Source: Planctomycetia bacterium
GTDB taxonomy: Bacteria > Planctomycetota > Planctomycetia > Pirellulales > PNKZ01
Direction: 5' to 3'
Assembly: GCA_021413845.1 (NCBI GenBank)
Contig: JAIOPP010000020.1
Location: 62,001 to 126,000 of the forward strand
DNA: 64,000 nt
Under the pieces are notes generated by a model. That model did no database searches. It was not told the origin of the DNA and saw nothing but the letters and a program-made list of their open reading frames with translations. The translations under genes and the position numbers were made by a program. The number at the start of each line of letters is the position of its first letter. The first letter of the stretch is position 1. Positions 60,374 to 64,000 of this stretch are shown one piece after another.

Positions 60374-61525
60374 TCACACGACTGCCGCGGCGACCCCGTT
60401 CGACAAACTCTTCAAGCGCCACGGCTGCCTCTCGCGGATCGCGTTGGTCAGCAGCACGCAGAACACTTCCGTGTCGGGATCCATCCACACCAGCGTGCCG
60501 GTCGCGCCGGTGTGGCCGAACGTGCGAGGGCCCAACAAGTCGCCCCAGCTGTCGTACGTGCCGGGATGATTCAAACGCCAACCAAGTCCCCACGGCTGCG
60601 TCCGTGCGACGGCTTCCGGCAACTCCGGAAGCTGAAGCAGCTGATTACGCGTCATCGCCGCGATCGTCGCCGGAGCGGCGATGCGAACTTCTTTCCCGTT
60701 CTCTAAACGAACCGCTCCTCCGCCGAGCATCAAGCGGCAGATCACGGCGAAATCGGCCGCGCTGCTGAACAGCCCGCCCCACGGCGCGCCGAGTTCTTGC
60801 CAATAGCGGCTGTTCCAACCGAACGCCGGCTCCTGATACTCGGGCGTCTGCACGCGCACCAGCCTTTTGCGATCGAACGGGCGCGAGCCGAGCCCGATCG
60901 ACGTAAGGCCGAGCGGGTCGAACAATTCCTTTTTCAGAAACTCCGCGATCGGCAGACCGGAAATCAAGCGCACGATCTCGGCCGTGAGGTTCGTGCCGAC
61001 GCTCTGATAACTCAGCTTCGTGCCGGGTGGAAACAGCGGCACCGTATCGCGTACCCCATGCTCGACGTACTTCGAGAGAGGCGCAAAACTCTTGCGCAAC
61101 TCGACGTTGTTCGCCAGCATGTCGGGCAGGCCCGAGGTGTGCGTGAGCAGATGCAGCACCAAAGTCTCTTCTTTGTGATGCGCGGCATACTCCGGCAAAT
61201 ACTTCGTCACTCGATCGGTGAGATTCAATAACCCCCGCTCGACCAAGAGCATCGCCCCCAAATAAACGACCGGCTTCGTGATCGACGCCATGAGGAACAG
61301 CGCGTCGTCGCGAATCGGTTCGGCATCGGCCTCGGGCCCCATCTTGCCGAACAACCGCGGCGCCACCATCCGACCCTGCCGCCCGATGCAAATCGCGCCG
61401 CTCGGCACCTCGGCCGAACCTGTCGCGCCCGGTTTCGTCCACGAATCGAGCAAGTCGTATACGCGCTGCAAACGGACAGGGTCGAAGCCGATCTCTTCGG
61501 GCTTAGCGAGGGGTAAGTGCGGCAT
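60374..61525 (-). CDS. Serine hydrolase of the beta-lactamase / class C penicillin-binding family
   Basis: The protein is 383 residues from the ATG at 61525. The catalytic S-x-x-K is LMASITKPVVYLG (Ser-Ile-Thr-Lys). The Y-x-N position reads YQSVGTN, so the Asn is replaced by Ser. Context blocks LVLHLLTHTSGLPDM, VPLFPPGTKLSYQS and EFLKKELFDPLGLTSIGLG are those of esterase/D-Ala-D-Ala carboxypeptidase-like members. No signal peptide is evident, so it is probably cytoplasmic and not a true beta-lactamase. The C-terminal GHTGATGTLVWMDPDTEVFCVLLTNAI carries the third motif H-T-G. Confidence 0.85.
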   Translation of the reverse strand: MPHLPLAKPEEIGFDPVRLQRVYDLLDSWTKPGATGSAEVPSGAICIGRQGRMVAPRLFGKMGPEADAEPIRDDALFLMASITKPVVYLGAMLLVERGLLNLTDRVTKYLPEYAAHHKEETLVLHLLTHTSGLPDMLANNVELRKSFAPLSKYVEHGVRDTVPLFPPGTKLSYQSVGTNLTAEIVRLISGLPIAEFLKKELFDPLGLTSIGLGSRPFDRKRLVRVQTPEYQEPAFGWNSRYWQELGAPWGGLFSSAADFAVICRLMLGGGAVRLENGKEVRIAAPATIAAMTRNQLLQLPELPEAVARTQPWGLGWRLNHPGTYDSWGDLLGPRTFGHTGATGTLVWMDPDTEVFCVLLTNAIRERQPWRLKSLSNGVAAAVV

Positions 61526-61690
61526 GTTCGGTCTCAATTCGTTGTGCTGCTGTGAAATCGTGCCCGTGATTATCGTCGCCTGAATGCGCACGGCAACGGA
61601 ATCTCACACATTCCGCGACATGCCCGGTTTTGCGTCATTGGTTTTGCTGACGCCGCAGTGCGACAGCGCTCGTGATGCCGATCTCAACCC

Positions 61691-62716
61691 TTAAGCCCGC
61701 GCCTCCGGCAGTCGAGCCTGGAGCCATTCGACATAGCGTCGCACGCCTGCTTCCAACGTCGTCGCAGGCTTTGCGTAGCCTGCTTCACGCAGCTTGCGCA
61801 TATCGGCTTGCGTGTAGTTTTGATATTGGGCCGAGAGCGTGGCGGGCATGTCGATGAAGCGAATGTTCGGTTCGCGATCCAGCGCGAGGAACACGGCCCG
61901 AGCGAGATCGGCGAAGGTGCGAGCCTCGCCGGTACCGCTATTGTACAGGCCGCTGAATCCGCTCGAGGTCCGCTTTCGTTCGCCGGCGAGCCACAGCATA
62001 TGGTCGACGCAGTCTTCGACGTAGACGAAGTCGCGCAGTTGCCCCCCGTCTGCATAGGCCGAATCGTTGGAACGAAAGAGCCGCACTTCGCCGGCGGCGA
62101 TCGCCTGCCGAAACGCGTGCAGCACGACGCTGTGCATCCCGTGCTTATGCTGCTCGTGTTGACCGTAGACGTTGAAAAACTTCAGGCCCGCCCAATGCTT
62201 CGGCACCGGTCGACCTTGCCGCACTTCTTCTAAGGCCCAGATGTCGAAGTCGTTCTTACTTTTGCCGTAGAGATTGAGCGGCGTGAGTTGCGCCGGCGGA
62301 GTACGATCGCTGAAGCCTTGCGCACCGTCGCCGTAGGTGGCGGCGCTCGAAGCGTATATCAGCGTGCAATCCTGCTCGGCGCACCAGCGCCATAGCGTCT
62401 GCGTATATTCGACGTTATTCGCCGCCAAATACGACCAATCGGTTTCCGTCGTCCGGCTACAGGCCCCGAGATGATAAATCGTTTCGAGCCGCAGTCCGTT
62501 GCCGACGGCCGCTTCGCCGCTCAGCCGCAACCGCTCGAGAAACGCATCGTGCGTCAACAGTTCGTAGCGTTCAAGTCCCACGAGGTTGGCCCGTTTATCT
62601 TCGACGAGCGGATGATCGACGAGCAAGAGCTCGGCTCCTTGCGCCGCCAAACGCCGCGCCAAGTTCGACCCGATAAACCCCGCCGCTCCGGTTACAGCAA
62701 TCATGGTTCGATTCAT
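61691..62716 (-). CDS. hldD: ADP-L-glycero-D-manno-heptose 6-epimerase
   Basis: The protein is 341 residues. It has the NADP Rossmann motif IAVTGAAGFIGSNLARRL, the HldD-specific CSRTTETDWSYLAANNVEYTQTLWRWC and the catalytic YGKSKNDFD (Tyr-x3-Lys), followed by KFFNVYGQHEQHKHGMHSVVLHAF. HldD makes ADP-L-glycero-D-manno-heptose for lipopolysaccharide inner core or related glycans. No other lipopolysaccharide gene is adjacent. It lies 47 nt after the ComEC gene in the same direction. Confidence 0.95.
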   Translation of the reverse strand: MNRTMIAVTGAAGFIGSNLARRLAAQGAELLLVDHPLVEDKRANLVGLERYELLTHDAFLERLRLSGEAAVGNGLRLETIYHLGACSRTTETDWSYLAANNVEYTQTLWRWCAEQDCTLIYASSAATYGDGAQGFSDRTPPAQLTPLNLYGKSKNDFDIWALEEVRQGRPVPKHWAGLKFFNVYGQHEQHKHGMHSVVLHAFRQAIAAGEVRLFRSNDSAYADGGQLRDFVYVEDCVDHMLWLAGERKRTSSGFSGLYNSGTGEARTFADLARAVFLALDREPNIRFIDMPATLSAQYQNYTQADMRKLREAGYAKPATTLEAGVRRYVEWLQARLPEARA

Positions 62717-62763
62717 TCCGTTGAATAATTCCGTGTCTTCCCACCTGTTACGCGCCGCTCATT

Positions 62764-63999
62764 CTAATGCCGAAAGGTCTCGATGCGCAAGGTGCCGTCG
62801 CGCTCGATCGTGGCGGTAATGGCGCCGGCCACGGTCGTTTCCAGCACCTTGGCCCCGGCCGATCGATATGCCTCGCGCACGGCACCGCTCGCATCGACAT
62901 AGCCGGACACCACGACCCATTCCGGCCGGCTCCAGCGTGCCAGCCCGGGCGGATTGCTCCGCGCGCTGCCGTGATGCGGGGCCAGCACGACGTCGCAGTC
63001 CACCGGCGGCTGCGCGAGTAAGCGCTCAAGGCCGAGCCCTTCGAGGTCGCCGGTCAATAATATCCGCCGACCCGCGGCGCTTAGTTCCAAGACGATGCTC
63101 TCGGCATTATCCGTTTCGAAATGCTCGTGCGGCGAAGGCTGCCGCATCTCGACCGTCGCGATCGAGTCGGCAGCCGAAAGCCGGTCGCCGGCAACGACGG
63201 CCCGAATCGGCACGCCGGCCCGAGTCGCCTCTTGCCGAATGTAGCGCATCGCCGGGCCGTCGCCGGCTTCAAGATTGCCGGAAACGCAAATCTCCGCGAC
63301 GCTAAACTGATCGAGAAGTTGCGGCAACCCATTGTAGTGATCGGCATCGCCGTGCGAGACGACGATTCGCTCGAGTCGCGTAATGCCGCGCGACCACAGC
63401 ACGCCCGAGATCGCGCGGGCCGCTCCTTCCTCGCTCCCGAGCTTGCCGCAATCGTACAACCAAGCGGCACCGTCTCTCGTCTCGACGACGACGGCCAACC
63501 CATGCCCGACGCTGACGAACGTGCAGCGTAGCGCGACGTCGTCTAACTCGGCGCGGCGCGGAATCATCGCCGCCGAGATGCCGACGAGAGCGATGAAGAC
63601 GATCGCCGGCTTTACCTTGCCCCCGCTCGGCCAGAGCGCCCACAAGGCGAGCAACGTATAGAACCCGAACGTCGCCGCCTGCGATGGTCCCGGCAGCCAT
63701 AACGCGGCTCCCGGCCAATGCTGCGTTCGTTGCACGACGAACTCGATGAGCCGCAACATCGCGCCGCAGACTTCCCCCAAGATCGGCGCGAGCGGCGGCA
63801 CCAGCCAGCCGAGGGTTAACGTAAAAAACCCGAACAGCAAAGCCAACGCGATCGGGATCCCGAGCAGCGGCGTGAGCAAGAGCGAGATCGGTGAGAGGAT
63901 GTGAAATCGCTCGGCGACGAGCGGGGTCGTTGCGAAACAGATCGCCGTCGAAACGACGAGCCCCCTCCCGAAGCGACTCCATCGACCGTAGATAAACCG
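62764..63999 (-). CDS. comEC: ComEC/Rec2-type competence protein, C-terminal part (5' end outside window)
   Basis: The frame stays open to the right edge, so the N-terminus lies outside the window. Visible are membrane helices (ATTPLVAERFHILSPISLL at the edge, LGIPIALALLFGFFTLTLGWLVP) of the ComEC competence domain, then the metallo-beta-lactamase-like domain: CTFVSVGHGLAVVVETRDG, VVSHGDADHYNGL (H-x-D-x-D-H), ILLTGDLEGLG and VVLAPHHGSARSN. ComEC forms the inner-membrane channel for DNA uptake. An internal TTG at 63879 would be only a naive start; homology continues beyond it. DNA uptake in Planctomycetes has been little studied. Confidence 0.9.
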   Translation of the reverse strand, partial: RFIYGRWSRFGRGLVVSTAICFATTPLVAERFHILSPISLLLTPLLGIPIALALLFGFFTLTLGWLVPPLAPILGEVCGAMLRLIEFVVQRTQHWPGAALWLPGPSQAATFGFYTLLALWALWPSGGKVKPAIVFIALVGISAAMIPRRAELDDVALRCTFVSVGHGLAVVVETRDGAAWLYDCGKLGSEEGAARAISGVLWSRGITRLERIVVSHGDADHYNGLPQLLDQFSVAEICVSGNLEAGDGPAMRYIRQEATRAGVPIRAVVAGDRLSAADSIATVEMRQPSPHEHFETDNAESIVLELSAAGRRILLTGDLEGLGLERLLAQPPVDCDVVLAPHHGSARSNPPGLARWSRPEWVVVSGYVDASGAVREAYRSAGAKVLETTVAGAITATIERDGTLRIETFRH

Positions 64000-64000
64000 C

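Overview
This window looks like a chromosome segment from a planctomycete (Planctomycetota, probably Pirellulales-like). The evidence is the gene set: a secreted Cys-type sulfatase, a DUF1080 protein, a fused ResB-CcsA cytochrome c maturation protein, a c-heme-tailed sugar dehydrogenase, an LCCL protein with planctomycete-style 'AKLDEAxAVRxxI' repeats, a 77-residue protein of a type I associate with Planctomycetes, and many short intergenic gaps with weak Shine-Dalgarno (SD) signals. The assignment rests on recalled family distribution, not on a search. The DNA is moderately GC-rich throughout and I saw no prophage, insertion sequence or CRISPR array.

Layout. 1-10.4 kb: cytochrome c maturation (ccsA, cut at its 5' end), an AsmA-like exported protein, aroC, purC, a DUF2892 protein, a GH10-like protein and an FHA-GAF-PP2C phosphatase. 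10.7-12.2 kb: tRNA-Gln(CTG) with a strong terminator, then an orphan ABC ATPase with several altered catalytic motifs. 12.25-18.6 kb (minus strand): a likely sugar-acid/sulfated-glycan cluster of secreted esterase-like hydrolase, sugar isomerase/epimerase, sulfatase, KDG-kinase-type PfkB kinase and metallophosphoesterase. 18.7-25.3 kb: a small membrane protein, a HAD phosphatase, DUF1080, DinB, a MoxR/ChlI-like AAA ATPase, a frameshifted VWA protein and a saccharopine-dehydrogenase-like protein. 25.3-30.4 kb: a DUF433/DUF5615 pair, xylA and a three-heme sugar dehydrogenase. 30.5-41.5 kb: CNNM/CorC-type transporter, SDR, DUF6174-like protein, pyruvate kinase, a Cys-rich secreted protein, an ABC-2 permease, a TPR lipoprotein, a winged-helix protein and CorA. 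41.6-47.7 kb: a large MscK-like channel, a TMTC-like membrane TPR protein and a small conserved protein. 47.8-55.6 kb (minus strand): histidine kinase, sigma-54 response regulator, mutL, fused aroDE, aroK and a prepilin peptidase, probably cotranscribed in overlapping units. 55.8-58.3 kb: rpsO-pnp. 58.6-64 kb: LCCL and PA14-like secreted proteins, a serine hydrolase, hldD and a ComEC protein running off the right edge.

Points of greatest interest. (1) The gap between mutL and the response regulator is filled by about 22 successive heptamers in one unbroken 7-bp register (53159-53312). The words change along the array, and a 14-mer from it recurs upstream of the AAA ATPase at 21081. (2) The ABC ATPase at 11279 keeps Walker A and B but has replaced the Q-loop Gln, the second signature residue, the D-loop Asp and the H-loop His. 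(3) Two intrinsic terminators (after xylA and after pnp) begin with the same 11-mer, TATAATAGGCC. At the first, the TATAAT lies 17 nt from a plausible -35, so a promoter for the next gene appears to be embedded in the terminator. (4) The VWA gene of the MoxR-VWA pair is broken by a -1 frame change near 23111. (5) A 12-codon ORF with a good SD precedes a strong terminator upstream of the ABC-2 permease.
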